Source: Kitasatospora viridis (GTDB lineage Bacteria > Actinomycetota > Actinomycetes > Streptomycetales > Streptomycetaceae). From it: a stretch of DNA of 64,000 nt. Made by a program: the position numbers and the translations under genes. Under the pieces are notes generated by a model, which saw only the letters and a list, made by a program, of their open reading frames with translations, had not been told where the DNA came from and did not search any database. The stretch lies in assembly GCF_007829815.1 (NCBI RefSeq), contig NZ_VIWT01000001.1, positions 5,361,001 to 5,425,000 of the forward strand, in the 5' to 3' direction. Positions 17,519-25,409 of the stretch are shown piece after piece; positions within the stretch are counted from its first letter, which is position 1, and each line of letters begins with the position of its first letter.

Positions 17519-18727
17519 GTGAGCGAAACGAAGATTCCGGCCGGGTGGTACCCGGACCCGAAGGACACCACGACCGTCCCCCGCCCCGAGCGCTGGTGGG
17601 ACGGCAACGGCTGGACGGCCACCACCCGCCCGGGCCCCGGCGCCCCGGCCACCGACCCGGACGGCGAGCCGACCACCGTGCTGGAGGGCACGGTGCTGGC
17701 CGACGACGGCACCGTGCGCTTCCCCGAACCGCCGGCGGAGGCGGTGGACGGCGCGGCGGAGGGCGCCGCCCACCCGGAGCAGGGCCACCCCTACCCGTAC
17801 CCCTACTCGGCCGCGCCGAAGAAGCCCTCGCTGGCCGCCCGGCTCGGCCGCAAGGCGATGGTCGCGGCGGCGGTGGCCGGCGTGCTGGGCCTGGCGATCG
17901 GCTCCGGCGCGACCTACCTGGCGACCCGTCAGCACGACGACCAGCACGCCAGCGCCGCCCCGGTGCAGCAGCAGAACCCGCAGAACGGCTACGGCGGCGG
18001 CCACCGCGGCGGCGGCTCGGGCGGCTCCGGCGGTTCGGGCGGTCTGGGCGGTTCGGGAGGCGGCCTGGGCGGTTCCGGTGGTGGCCAGGGCGGCGGCATC
18101 CCGGGCCTGGGCGGCTCCGGCGGCGGTCAGGGCGGCGGCATCCCGGGCCTCGGCGGCTCCGGCGGCGGCATCCCCGGACTCGGCGACGGCACCCAGGCGA
18201 TCGACCTGGTCAATGGCATCTCGCTGCCCATCCCGAGCGGTTGGAAGGCGGCGACCGCCGACGACGGCACCGCCTTCATGGACGTCGGCGAGTACGCCTG
18301 CCCCGGCGCCAACAGCTCCAGCCCGCCCTGCTCGCTGGGCAGCGTCAACACCGCCCGGGTCAAGGGCACCGACCCGAAGACCGCGGCCGAGCAGGACATC
18401 GGCACGCTCGCGAACGCCGCCTACGGCCCGAAGATCAAGTCCCACCAGGAGCTCAAGTCCGAGGCGGTCACCGTGGCGGGCCGCAACGGCTACCTGGTCC
18501 GCTGGCAGGTCGTCGCCCAGCAGGGCAACAACGGCACGGTGGAGAGCGTGGTCTTCCCGACCGCCGACGGCCGCGGCCTGGTCGCGGTGGAGCTCGGCTT
18601 CGACATCGCCGACAAGGCCCCCGCGGTCTCCCAGATGGACACCATCGTCGGCGGGATCAAGGACTTCGACGGGACCAGCGCCGGCGGTGGCAGCGGCGCC
18701 GGCGGAACCGGCGGCACCAACACCTGA
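17519..18727 (+). CDS. DUF2510 membrane protein with glycine-rich linker
   Basis: A 402-residue protein in four parts: an N-terminal DUF2510 motif (PAGWYPDPK, RWWDGNGWT), an acidic segment, one membrane helix near residues 110-135 (MVAAAVAGVLGLAIGSG), and a repetitive Gly/Ser linker. The linker (about 160-225) is built from GGSGGG and QGGGIPGLGG units. A C-terminal domain of about 170 residues with one Cys pair (YACPGANSSSPPCS) should lie outside the membrane. Function is unknown. TACATT at 17506-17511 directly precedes the GTG, which suggests a leaderless transcript. Confidence 0.8.
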   Translation: MSETKIPAGWYPDPKDTTTVPRPERWWDGNGWTATTRPGPGAPATDPDGEPTTVLEGTVLADDGTVRFPEPPAEAVDGAAEGAAHPEQGHPYPYPYSAAPKKPSLAARLGRKAMVAAAVAGVLGLAIGSGATYLATRQHDDQHASAAPVQQQNPQNGYGGGHRGGGSGGSGGSGGLGGSGGGLGGSGGGQGGGIPGLGGSGGGQGGGIPGLGGSGGGIPGLGDGTQAIDLVNGISLPIPSGWKAATADDGTAFMDVGEYACPGANSSSPPCSLGSVNTARVKGTDPKTAAEQDIGTLANAAYGPKIKSHQELKSEAVTVAGRNGYLVRWQVVAQQGNNGTVESVVFPTADGRGLVAVELGFDIADKAPAVSQMDTIVGGIKDFDGTSAGGGSGAGGTGGTNT

Positions 18728-18750
18728 GTCCCGGTCAGCTCACACCGACG

Positions 18751-18783
18751 CGTCAGGGCCCGCCACCACGGCGGGCCCTGACG
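18751..18783. terminator. Bidirectional terminator
   Basis: Perfect 14-bp arms 18751-18764 and 18770-18783 around an ACCAC loop lie between the convergent DUF2510 and aldolase genes. Confidence 0.82.
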
Positions 18784-18804
18784 GTCAGCCGGCCGACCGC
18801 GCGG

Positions 18805-20040
18805 TCACAGGAAGGTCCGGCCCTCGCCGCGGTAGGTCGGCACCGTCTCCACCACCCGGTCGCCGCGCACCAGGTGCAGCTCGGCGAACCGCTCGCACAG
18901 CTCCCCGGCCTTGGCGTGCCGGAACCAGACCCGGTCGCCGATCAGCAGGTCGTCCGCGGCCGCCCCCAGCAGCGGGGTCTGCACCTCGCCGGCCGCCTCC
19001 TGCGGGTCGTAGCGCAGGCCCTCGGGCAGGTAGGGCTCGGGCAGCCGGTCCGCCCCGACCGGGCCGGAGGCGGGGTAGCCGCCGCCCAGCACCGTCACCA
19101 CGCCCACCCCGGGCCGGCGCACCACCGGCTGGGCGAAGAGCGCGGCCGGCCGGCCCCGGAACGCTCGGTAGTTGTCGAAGAGCCGCGGCTGGTAGAGCCC
19201 CGAGCCGGCCGCCACCTCGGTGACCGCCGCCTCGGCCGCCGTCCGGGCCACGCTGCCGGTGCCGCCGCCGTTGACGAACTCCAGCCCCGGGACCACCCGG
19301 CGCACCGCGCGGACCACCGCGGCCCGCCGGTCGGCCAGCTCCGCGGTCGCCCTGGCCTGCATCAGCCGGATCGCCGCCGATCGCACCGGCCGGCCCGCGA
19401 GCCGGTCGCCGACCCCGGCGATGTGGCCCTCGTAGGCCATCAGGCCGACCACCGCGAAGCCCGGCCGGCGCTCCACCAGCTCGGCCAGCTCGGCCAGTTG
19501 CTCCGGGGTGCGCAGCGGCGAGCGCCGGGCGCCGACCCGCAGCCGCCCGCCCAGCAGGTGCAGCGAGGTGTCCAGCTCCAGGCAGACCCGGACCCGCTCG
19601 CCGCCGCCGCGGGCCGCGTCGATCAGCTCCAGCTGCGCCGGGTCGTCCACCAGCACGGTGACCCGGGCGGCCAGTTCGGGATCGGCGGTCAGCTCGGCGA
19701 AGCCGGCCCGGTCGGTCGAGGGGTAGGCGAGCAGCACGTCAGTGATGCCGGAGCGGGCCAGCCAGATCGACTCGGCGAGCGTGAAGCCCATCACCCCCGC
19801 GAAGCCGTCCAGCGAGAGCGCCCGGTCGATCAGGGCCCGGCAGCGCAGCGACTTGCTGGCCACCCGGACCGGTTTGCCGCCGGCCCGGCGGACCAGGTCG
19901 GCGGCGTTGGCGTCGAAGGCGTCCAGGTCGACGATCGCCAGCGGCGCCGGCAGGCCGGCGGTGGCGCGGTCGTAGCGAGCCCGGTCGGCAGTGCGGGAGA
20001 GCCCGGCCGGCGTGGCCGGGGCGGAGGTCAGCTGCGCCAT
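18805..20040 (-). CDS. PLP-dependent amino acid aldolase/deaminase (alanine-racemase fold)
   Basis: A 411-residue member of the alanine racemase N-domain group that includes D-threonine aldolase and D-serine dehydratase. LAIVDLDAFDANAADLVRR opens the barrel, and VRVASKSLRCRAL holds the PLP lysine. The C-terminal part has the metal-site-type WFRHAKAGELCERF segment typical of the group. The real substrate cannot be assigned. ATG 20040 is used; an ATG at 20058 or a longer N-terminus is possible, and no clear ribosome site marks any of them. Confidence 0.78.
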   Translation of the reverse strand: MAQLTSAPATPAGLSRTADRARYDRATAGLPAPLAIVDLDAFDANAADLVRRAGGKPVRVASKSLRCRALIDRALSLDGFAGVMGFTLAESIWLARSGITDVLLAYPSTDRAGFAELTADPELAARVTVLVDDPAQLELIDAARGGGERVRVCLELDTSLHLLGGRLRVGARRSPLRTPEQLAELAELVERRPGFAVVGLMAYEGHIAGVGDRLAGRPVRSAAIRLMQARATAELADRRAAVVRAVRRVVPGLEFVNGGGTGSVARTAAEAAVTEVAAGSGLYQPRLFDNYRAFRGRPAALFAQPVVRRPGVGVVTVLGGGYPASGPVGADRLPEPYLPEGLRYDPQEAAGEVQTPLLGAAADDLLIGDRVWFRHAKAGELCERFAELHLVRGDRVVETVPTYRGEGRTFL

Positions 20041-20096
20041 GCGCGCAGACTGCCACATGCCCGATACCCGTGGGTAGGTGCCGGACCGGGCGCGCT

Positions 20097-21185
20097 TCAG
20101 CCGACCACCGCGGCCCGCACGCAGAGCACGTCCGGCAGGTGCGAGGCCAGCAGGCGCCAGCTGTCGCCCTCGTCCGCGCTGGCCCACAGCTCGCCGTTGC
20201 GGTTGCCGAAGTACACCCCCGCCGGGTCGGCGTCGTCACAGCGCAGCGCGTCCCGCAGCACCACGCCGTAGTGGTCCTCGGTGGGCAGGCCCTCGCCCAG
20301 CGGGTGCCAGTTGGCGCCGCCGTCCTCGGTCCGGTAGATCCGGCACCGGCGCCCGGGCGGGAAGCGCAGGTAGTCGGCCTCCAGCGGGGCCAGGTAGGCG
20401 GTGCCGGCCCGGCGCGGGTGGGCGGCCACCGCGAAGCCGAAGACCGCCGGCAGCCCGTTCTCCACCGGCCGCCAGCCGGCGCCCCCGTCGTCGCTGCGGA
20501 AGACCCCGCCGTGGTTCTGCAGCAGCAGCCGGTCCGGGTCGGTCGGGTCCGGCGCGATCTTGTGCACGCACTGCCCGAACTCCGGGTACTCCTCGGGCAG
20601 GAAGCTCACCCGGATCCCGGCGTTGGAGGCCTGCCAGCTCTCCCCGCCGTCGCTGCTGCGGTAGACGCCGCCGGAGGAGACCGCGACGGTCAGTGCGGCC
20701 GGGTCGCGCGGGTCGGTCAGGATCGTGTGCATGCCCTGGCCGCCGAAGCCCTCGCCCCACTGCGTGCGGTGCGGGTGCGCCCAGAGCGGCTCGACCAGGG
20801 AGAAGGTCTCGCCGTGGTCGGTGGAGCGGAAGAGCGCGGCCGGCTCGGTGCCCGCGTAGACCACCCCGGGCGCCTCCGGGCCGGCCGGCTGGAGCTGCCA
20901 GAGCCGAGTCAGCGAGGCCCCGGTGTGCTCGGGGAACTTCACCGCCGGCCGCTCCGGCTCGTTCCAGCTCGCGCCCAGGTCGTCCGAGCGCCAGACGGAC
21001 GGGCCCCAGTGACTGCTGTCCGCGCCCACCAGGAGCCTGGTCCGGCCGCCCCGGCGGTCGATGCCGATCGCGTAGATCGCGTTCATCGGGAAGTGCGGTC
21101 CGGTGAAGGCCCAGTCCCGGCGTCCGTAGCTGCGGCCCAGGAACAGGCCCTTCTGGGTGCCCACCGCGAGCAGTACCTCGGTCAT
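20097..21185 (-). CDS. BNR/sialidase-like beta-propeller protein
   Basis: A 362-residue protein made of repeated Asp-box units (RSDDLGASW, STDHGETF, SSDGGESW, SDDGGAGW, TEDGGANW, SADEGDSW), which form the loops of a six- or seven-bladed propeller as in sialidases, Vps10 and plant photosystem-assembly factors. Catalytic sialidase arginines are not obvious, so this is probably a non-enzymatic or uncharacterised propeller. No signal peptide is seen. ATG 21185 is chosen because TEVLLAVGTQKGLFLG opens the first blade. It diverges from the SseB gene across 49 bp. Confidence 0.8.
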   Translation of the reverse strand: MTEVLLAVGTQKGLFLGRSYGRRDWAFTGPHFPMNAIYAIGIDRRGGRTRLLVGADSSHWGPSVWRSDDLGASWNEPERPAVKFPEHTGASLTRLWQLQPAGPEAPGVVYAGTEPAALFRSTDHGETFSLVEPLWAHPHRTQWGEGFGGQGMHTILTDPRDPAALTVAVSSGGVYRSSDGGESWQASNAGIRVSFLPEEYPEFGQCVHKIAPDPTDPDRLLLQNHGGVFRSDDGGAGWRPVENGLPAVFGFAVAAHPRRAGTAYLAPLEADYLRFPPGRRCRIYRTEDGGANWHPLGEGLPTEDHYGVVLRDALRCDDADPAGVYFGNRNGELWASADEGDSWRLLASHLPDVLCVRAAVVG

Positions 21186-21234
21186 GGCCACCACTGTGCG
21201 CCGACCCCCGGCGACCAGCGGCTAGGCTCGCCGG

Positions 21235-21984
21235 GTGGACAGCCCGAACGAGCAGCGCAAGAACATCCCGGACCCCGGGTTCTCCGGCGACGACGGTTCC
21301 GCCGACCCGGCCCTGACCGCCGCCCTGGCGGCCTTCGCCGCCGACCCGGCCACCGAGCCCGCCCTGCTCGCGGCGCTGCGCCCCGCCCGCCTGATGGTGC
21401 CGATCGTGGCCCTGCTCGGCGAGGTCGAGGTGGACGAGCACGGGCACGAGCACGAGAAGACCAGCGACATGGCGGTCCCGGTGATCCAGGCCGCGGACGG
21501 GCGCCGGGCGCTGCCCGCGTTCACCTCGCTGGCCACCATGGCGGCCTGGCGGGCGGATGCCCGGCCGGCCCCGGCGGCGGCCCCGCAGGCCGCGCTGACC
21601 GCCTACTCCGAGCAGGCCGACACCCTGCTGATCGACCCGGCCGGCCCGGTCGCCTACCAGCTGACCGGTGCCCGGCTGCGCGCGGTGGCGGAGAACCGGG
21701 ACTGGCTGCCGCCGGTCGAGGACCCCGAGGTGCGGGCCGCGCTCGGCGCCCTGCTGGCCGCCGAGCCGCAGGTGCTGGGCGCCGAGCTGCGGCCCGGGCA
21801 GCAGACCGACGTGGTGCTCGGGCTGCGGCTGGCCGAGGACGCGCCGGTGCAGGAGCTGGCCCAGCGGCTGGCCGGGGCGCTGGCGGCCGACGAGCTGCTC
21901 CGGGTCCGGCTGGCCCGCGGCCTGGACCTGGCCCTGCTGCCCGCGACGGCGGCGGGCAGCGACTTCTACCAGCGCGGCCGGTAG
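21235..21984 (+). CDS. SseB family protein
   Basis: A 249-residue protein with an SseB N-domain (PALTAALAAFAADP, LLAALRPARLMVPIV, GEVEVDEHGHEHEKTSDMAVPVI, LPAFTSLATMAAW). The biochemical role of SseB proteins in actinomycetes is unknown. In streptomycetes the gene is commonly found beside DUF1844 and infC, as here. The start is GTG. The downstream 31 bp to the convergent DUF1844 gene carry two copies of GCGGGATCAGG but no hairpin. Confidence 0.8.
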   Translation: MDSPNEQRKNIPDPGFSGDDGSADPALTAALAAFAADPATEPALLAALRPARLMVPIVALLGEVEVDEHGHEHEKTSDMAVPVIQAADGRRALPAFTSLATMAAWRADARPAPAAAPQAALTAYSEQADTLLIDPAGPVAYQLTGARLRAVAENRDWLPPVEDPEVRAALGALLAAEPQVLGAELRPGQQTDVVLGLRLAEDAPVQELAQRLAGALAADELLRVRLARGLDLALLPATAAGSDFYQRGR

Positions 21985-22015
21985 TGCGGGATCAGGCGCG
22001 GGAGCGGGCGCGGGA

Positions 22016-22360
22016 TCAGGAGTAGACCGGCCCGGTGAACTTCTCGCCGGGGCCGGCGCCGGGGGCGTCCGGCACCAGGGAGGCCTCGCGGAAGGCCAGC
22101 TGGAGCGAGCGCAGCCCGTCGCGCAGCGGCGCGGCGTGGAAGTTGCTGATCTCCGGGGCGCCCGCGGTGACCAGCCCGGCCAGCGCGGTGATCAGCTTGC
22201 GCGCCTCGTCCAGGTCCTTGTCCTTGTCGCCGCCCTCGGCCAGCCCGCACTTGACCGCCGCGGCGCTCATCAGGTGGACCGCGACGGTGGTGATCACCTC
22301 GACGGCCGGCACCTCCGCGATGTCGCGGGTCAGGTCGTCGTACTCGGGCTCGCTGCTCAC
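22016..22360 (-). CDS. DUF1844 protein
   Basis: A small 114-residue protein matching DUF1844 (DIAEVPAVEVITTVAVHLMSAAAVKCGLAE, then DEARKLITALAGLV). Function is unknown. GTG 22360 is the only sensible start; the frame continues upstream through the infC leader without family resemblance. Its promoter must lie in or near the infC promoter region, because the two genes diverge from the same 400-bp interval. Confidence 0.8.
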   Translation of the reverse strand: MSSEPEYDDLTRDIAEVPAVEVITTVAVHLMSAAAVKCGLAEGGDKDKDLDEARKLITALAGLVTAGAPEISNFHAAPLRDGLRSLQLAFREASLVPDAPGAGPGEKFTGPVYS

Positions 22361-22421
22361 GTGGGGCTCATTCCGTCCAAAGGGGGATTTCGGTACTCCT
22401 GGAGGGTACAAGGAGGGCCTG

Positions 22422-22451
22422 GCGACAGGGCGCCCCGGCATCGTGTACAGT
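22422..22451 (+). promoter_or_regulatory. Candidate infC operon promoter
   Basis: GCGACA at 22422-22427 and TACAGT at 22446-22451, spaced 18 bp, make a plausible housekeeping promoter. Transcription would start near 22458, giving a leader of about 310 nt before infC. The -35 match is weak. Confidence 0.4.
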
Positions 22452-22457
22452 GTCCAC

Positions 22458-22765
22458 TGACCGGCTCGGCGCTTCACTGTGCCCAGCCAGCAAGTGGAGG
22501 TTCCACCTCCCACCTGGTGCAACCCTAGGGTTGACGGGTCCCCGGTCCGCGATCCCGGCCAGTGACGGCCGAGCGTCGCCAGAGTCATCCGGCAACGGAT
22601 GCCCGGTTGTGTGGAGCCCCGCTTGTTATTCGAGCGGGGCTTTTTTCGTGCCGCGGTGCCGCAGTAGCAGCGCAGCACGCATGAAGTCCCGCCCAGTGGT
22701 CGAAGTCCACTACGTGCGACCGCGCCCGACGGCCGCATCGCAGAAGGTGCAACCGAGGAGGCCCC
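22458..22765 (+). promoter_or_regulatory. Long structured leader of infC-rpmI-rplT
   Basis: This 308-nt interval holds no annotated gene. It contains dyads such as GTGGAGG-TT-CCACCTCC near 22490-22510 and a complete intrinsic terminator at 22615-22646. About 120 nt of further leader separate that terminator from the infC ribosome site (GAGGAGG). The arrangement resembles the L20-controlled attenuation leaders of infC operons in Firmicutes. Whether L20 or another signal controls this one is inference. A 22-codon open frame (22599-22667) runs through the terminator. Confidence 0.6.
22615..22646 (+). terminator. Intrinsic terminator (attenuator) inside the infC leader
   Basis: Stem AGCCCCGCT (22615-22623) pairs with AGCGGGGCT (22633-22641) around a 9-nt loop and is followed at once by a run of six T (22641-22646). 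It is the only classical U-tract terminator seen in the window, and it precedes rather than follows a gene. Confidence 0.85.
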
Positions 22766-23542
22766 ATCAGCACCGAGCCCCGCATCAACGACCGGATTCG
22801 CGTCCCCGAGGTGCGACTCGTCGGTCCCAGCGGCGAGCAGGTCGGCATCGTGCCGCTTGCCAAGGCGCTGGAGCTCGCGCAGGAGTACGACCTCGACCTG
22901 GTCGAGGTCGCGGCGACCGCCCGGCCGCCCGTGTGCAAGCTCATGGACTACGGCAAGTTCAAGTACGAGTCGGCCATGAAGGCCCGTGAGGCGCGCAAGA
23001 ACCAGGCGCACACGGTCATCAAGGAGATGAAGCTCCGGCCGAAGATCGACCCGCACGACTATGACACCAAGAAGGGTCACGTCGTCCGGTTCCTCAAGCA
23101 GGGCGACAAGGTCAAGATCACGATCATGTTCCGCGGTCGTGAGCAGTCCCGCCCCGAGCTGGGCTTCCGACTGCTGCAGCGGCTCGCGAACGACGTCCAG
23201 GACCTGGGCTTCGTGGAGAGCTCGGCCAAGCAGGACGGCCGGAACATGATCATGGTTCTCGGCCCGCACAAGAAGAAGACCGAGGCGATGGCCGAGGCCC
23301 GCGCCGCCCAGGACGCCCGCAAGGCGGAGCGTCTGGGCCGTGGCCAGGCGGACGCCGAGGCCGACGTCGCCGACGAGGACCTCGTGGACGACCTGGCCGA
23401 CGACGACCTGGCTGAGGACGACCTCGCCGAGGACGTCGCGGACGAGGACGTCGAGGACGAGGGCGCGACCCAGGACCAGGCGGAGGACGGCGCCGACGCC
23501 GACGCCGCCGAGAAGCCGGCCGAGGTCGCCCAGGACGCCTGA
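22766..23542 (+). CDS. infC: Translation initiation factor IF-3 with ATC start
   Basis: A 258-residue IF-3. The conserved N-terminus (EPRINDRIRVPEVRLVG) begins only if translation starts at ATC 22766, 5 nt after GAGGAGG. The first ATG or GTG in frame (GTG 22811) would delete it. infC genes in many bacteria use AUU, AUC or AUA so that IF-3 limits its own synthesis. The N-domain (LVEVAATARPPVCKLMDYGKF), linker and C-domain (VKITIMFRGREQSRP, MIMVLGPHKKK) are complete. A very acidic tail of about 70 residues (EDL-, DDLA- repeats) follows, as in other actinobacterial IF-3 proteins. Confidence 0.95.
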   Translation: MSTEPRINDRIRVPEVRLVGPSGEQVGIVPLAKALELAQEYDLDLVEVAATARPPVCKLMDYGKFKYESAMKAREARKNQAHTVIKEMKLRPKIDPHDYDTKKGHVVRFLKQGDKVKITIMFRGREQSRPELGFRLLQRLANDVQDLGFVESSAKQDGRNMIMVLGPHKKKTEAMAEARAAQDARKAERLGRGQADAEADVADEDLVDDLADDDLAEDDLAEDVADEDVEDEGATQDQAEDGADADAAEKPAEVAQDA

Positions 23543-23684
23543 GCCCCGCAAGGGCTCGGCCGACTGGAGTGATCCGGCCACCGCGGTTCCGGGGCTCCCG
23601 CCCCGGTGACCGGAGAACACCCAGCGCTTCGGCCCGTGTGCACCGCACGCGGGCCGGGGCGGACCGACGAGGAGATACGGCGAC

Positions 23685-23879
23685 ATGCCGAAGCAGAAGA
23701 CGCACAGTGGCGCGAGCAAGCGCTTCAAGATCACGGGTTCTGGCAAGGTGCTGCGCGAGCGCGCCGGCAAGCGCCACCTCCTGGAGCACAAGCCCTCCAC
23801 GCTGACCCGCCGTCTGAGCGGCACCGCCGAGATGGCTCCCGCGGACGCCAAGAAGATCAAGAAGCTTCTCGGCAAGTGA
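23685..23879 (+). CDS. rpmI: Ribosomal protein bL35
   Basis: A 64-residue basic protein of the large subunit with the standard PKQKTHSGASKRFKITGSG start and KKIKKLLGK end. A GAGGAGA ribosome site lies 9 nt upstream. It is the second gene of the infC-rpmI-rplT operon, 142 bp after infC, with no terminator in between. Confidence 0.97.
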   Translation: MPKQKTHSGASKRFKITGSGKVLRERAGKRHLLEHKPSTLTRRLSGTAEMAPADAKKIKKLLGK

Positions 23880-23941
23880 TCGCCCGCCGCGACCTGCGGG
23901 CCGCGGAGTCCGGCTGATCCTTCCCGACCTATTCGAATGAC

Positions 23942-23967
23942 GGACCACGTGAAGTAGTCCGTGGTCC
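23942..23967 (+). promoter_or_regulatory. Hairpin in front of the rplT ribosome site
   Basis: GGACCACG (23942-23949) and CGTGGTCC (23960-23967) form a perfect 8-bp stem with a 10-nt loop, ending 5 nt before AAGGAG of rplT. It lacks a U tract, so it is more likely a translational or processing element than a terminator. L20 operators in other bacteria lie in comparable positions. Confidence 0.5.
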
Positions 23968-23985
23968 AACCCAAGGAGTAATGAA

Positions 23986-24381
23986 GTGGCACGCGTCAAG
24001 CGGGCAGTGAACGCCCACAAGAAGCGCCGGGTCATCCTGGAGCGCGCCAGCGGCTACCGTGGCCAGCGCTCGCGCCTGTACCGCAAGGCCAAGGAGCAGG
24101 TCACCCACTCGCTCGTTTACAACTACAACGACCGCAAGAAGCGCAAGGGCGACTTCCGTCAGCTCTGGATCCAGCGCATCAACGCGGCGGCCCGTGCCAA
24201 CGGCATGACCTACAACCGCTTCGTGCAGGGCCTGAAGGCCGCCAGCATCGAGATCGACCGCAAGATGCTGGCCGAGCTGGCCGTCAACGACCCGAACGCG
24301 TTCGCCGCGCTCGTCGAGGCCGCCCAGAAGGCGCTGCCGACCGACGTCAACGCGCCGAAGGTCGCCGCCGACGCCGCCTGA
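23986..24381 (+). CDS. rplT: Ribosomal protein bL20
   Basis: A 131-residue large-subunit assembly protein with the canonical start (ARVKRAVNAHKKRRVILE) and core (GYRGQRSRLYRKAKEQV, RQLWIQRINAAAR). It binds 23S rRNA early in assembly and is the autogenous regulator of this operon in several bacteria. The GTG start is preceded by AAGGAG. A strong hairpin 19 bp after the stop closes the operon. Confidence 0.97.
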   Translation: MARVKRAVNAHKKRRVILERASGYRGQRSRLYRKAKEQVTHSLVYNYNDRKKRKGDFRQLWIQRINAAARANGMTYNRFVQGLKAASIEIDRKMLAELAVNDPNAFAALVEAAQKALPTDVNAPKVAADAA

Positions 24382-24400
24382 TCGTCGTCGTAGCTCCAAC

Positions 24401-24433
24401 AGACCCGCAGGCTCCAACGGAGCCTGCGGGTCT
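24401..24433 (+). terminator. Terminator of infC-rpmI-rplT
   Basis: Perfect 15-bp arms 24401-24415 and 24419-24433 around an AAC loop, followed by a T-rich GTCGTT. Confidence 0.88.
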
Positions 24434-24477
24434 GTCGTTCCAGGGCTCCGGGTACGGGCCCATCGAGAAAGCGAACC

Positions 24478-25350
24478 ATGGCCAGCACCGACACCCCCCT
24501 GCTCACCTCGCTCCGCTCGCCGCGGGTGGTCGCCGCCCGCAAGTTGGCCCGGCGGGCCCAGCGCGGCAAGGACCGCCGCTTCCTCGCCGAGGGGCCGCAG
24601 GCGGTCCGCGAGGCGGTGGCCTTCGGCCGGCTGCCCGACGGCGAGCACGTGGTGGTCGAGGTCTACGCGACCGCGGAGGCCGCCGAGCGGCACGCGGACA
24701 TCGTCGCGGCGACCAGGGCGGCGGGCCTGGCGGTGCTGACCGCGACCGACGAGGTGATCGCGGACATCTGCGACACCGTCACCCCGCAGGGCATCGTGGC
24801 GCTCTGCCGGTTCCTGGACACCCCGTTCCAGGAGGTGCTGAGCAGCCGGCCGAAGCTGGTCGCGGTGCTGGCCAACGTGCGCGACCCCGGCAACGCGGGC
24901 ACCGTGCTGCGCACCGCCGACGCGGCCGGGGCGGACGCCGTGGTGCTCACCGACGCCTCGGTGGACCTGTACAACCCCAAGGCGGTGCGGGCCTCGGTGG
25001 GCAGCCTGTTCCACCTGCCGGTGGCGGTCGGGGTGCCGGTCGAGCAGGCGGTGGCCGAGCTGAAGGCCGCCGGGGTGCGGGTGCTGGCCGCCGACGGCGC
25101 GGGCAGCCGCGACCTGGACCAGGAGCTGGACCAGGGCACGCTGGGCGCGCCGACCGCCTGGATCTTCGGCAACGAGGCCTGGGGTCTGCCGGAGCAGACC
25201 CGCGCACTCGCCGACGAGGTGGTGCGCGTGCCCATTCACGGTCACGCCGAGAGCCTGAACCTCGCCACCGCCGCCGCCGTCTGCCTCTACGCCTCGGCCC
25301 GCGCCCAGCGTTCGCCCTCAGGGTGTCGCGAGTCGGCCACCGAGCGCTAG
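24478..25350 (+). CDS. TrmH/SpoU-type RNA 2'-O-methyltransferase
   Basis: A 290-residue SPOUT methylase. An N-terminal RNA-binding L30e-like domain (ARKLARRAQRGKDRRFLAEGPQAV) is followed by the knotted catalytic domain with motif 1 LANVRDPGNAGTVLRTADAAG, motif 2 WIFGNEAWGLP and motif 3 IPIHGHAESLNLATAAAVC-like (seen as VPIHGHAESLNLATA). Such enzymes methylate rRNA or tRNA riboses using AdoMet. Its place right after rplT is conserved in streptomycetes and suggests an rRNA target. It is related to thiostrepton-resistance methylases, but resistance cannot be claimed. Confidence 0.88.
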   Translation: MASTDTPLLTSLRSPRVVAARKLARRAQRGKDRRFLAEGPQAVREAVAFGRLPDGEHVVVEVYATAEAAERHADIVAATRAAGLAVLTATDEVIADICDTVTPQGIVALCRFLDTPFQEVLSSRPKLVAVLANVRDPGNAGTVLRTADAAGADAVVLTDASVDLYNPKAVRASVGSLFHLPVAVGVPVEQAVAELKAAGVRVLAADGAGSRDLDQELDQGTLGAPTAWIFGNEAWGLPEQTRALADEVVRVPIHGHAESLNLATAAAVCLYASARAQRSPSGCRESATER

Positions 25351-25409
25351 GGTCGTGCCTGGACGGGGGCCGGAGCGTGCGCGAGGCGTGTGGGATCGGG
25401 AGGACACCC

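Noticed and set aside
18010..18180. Gly/Ser repeat region of the DUF2510 gene, considered as a frameshift or degraded segment
   Set aside because: The frame stays open with normal codon bias through both flanking domains, so it is an ordinary low-complexity linker.
24478..25350. SPOUT methylase, considered as a thiostrepton-resistance gene
   Set aside because: Its place in the conserved rplT neighbourhood indicates a housekeeping RNA methylase; no thiopeptide genes are present.
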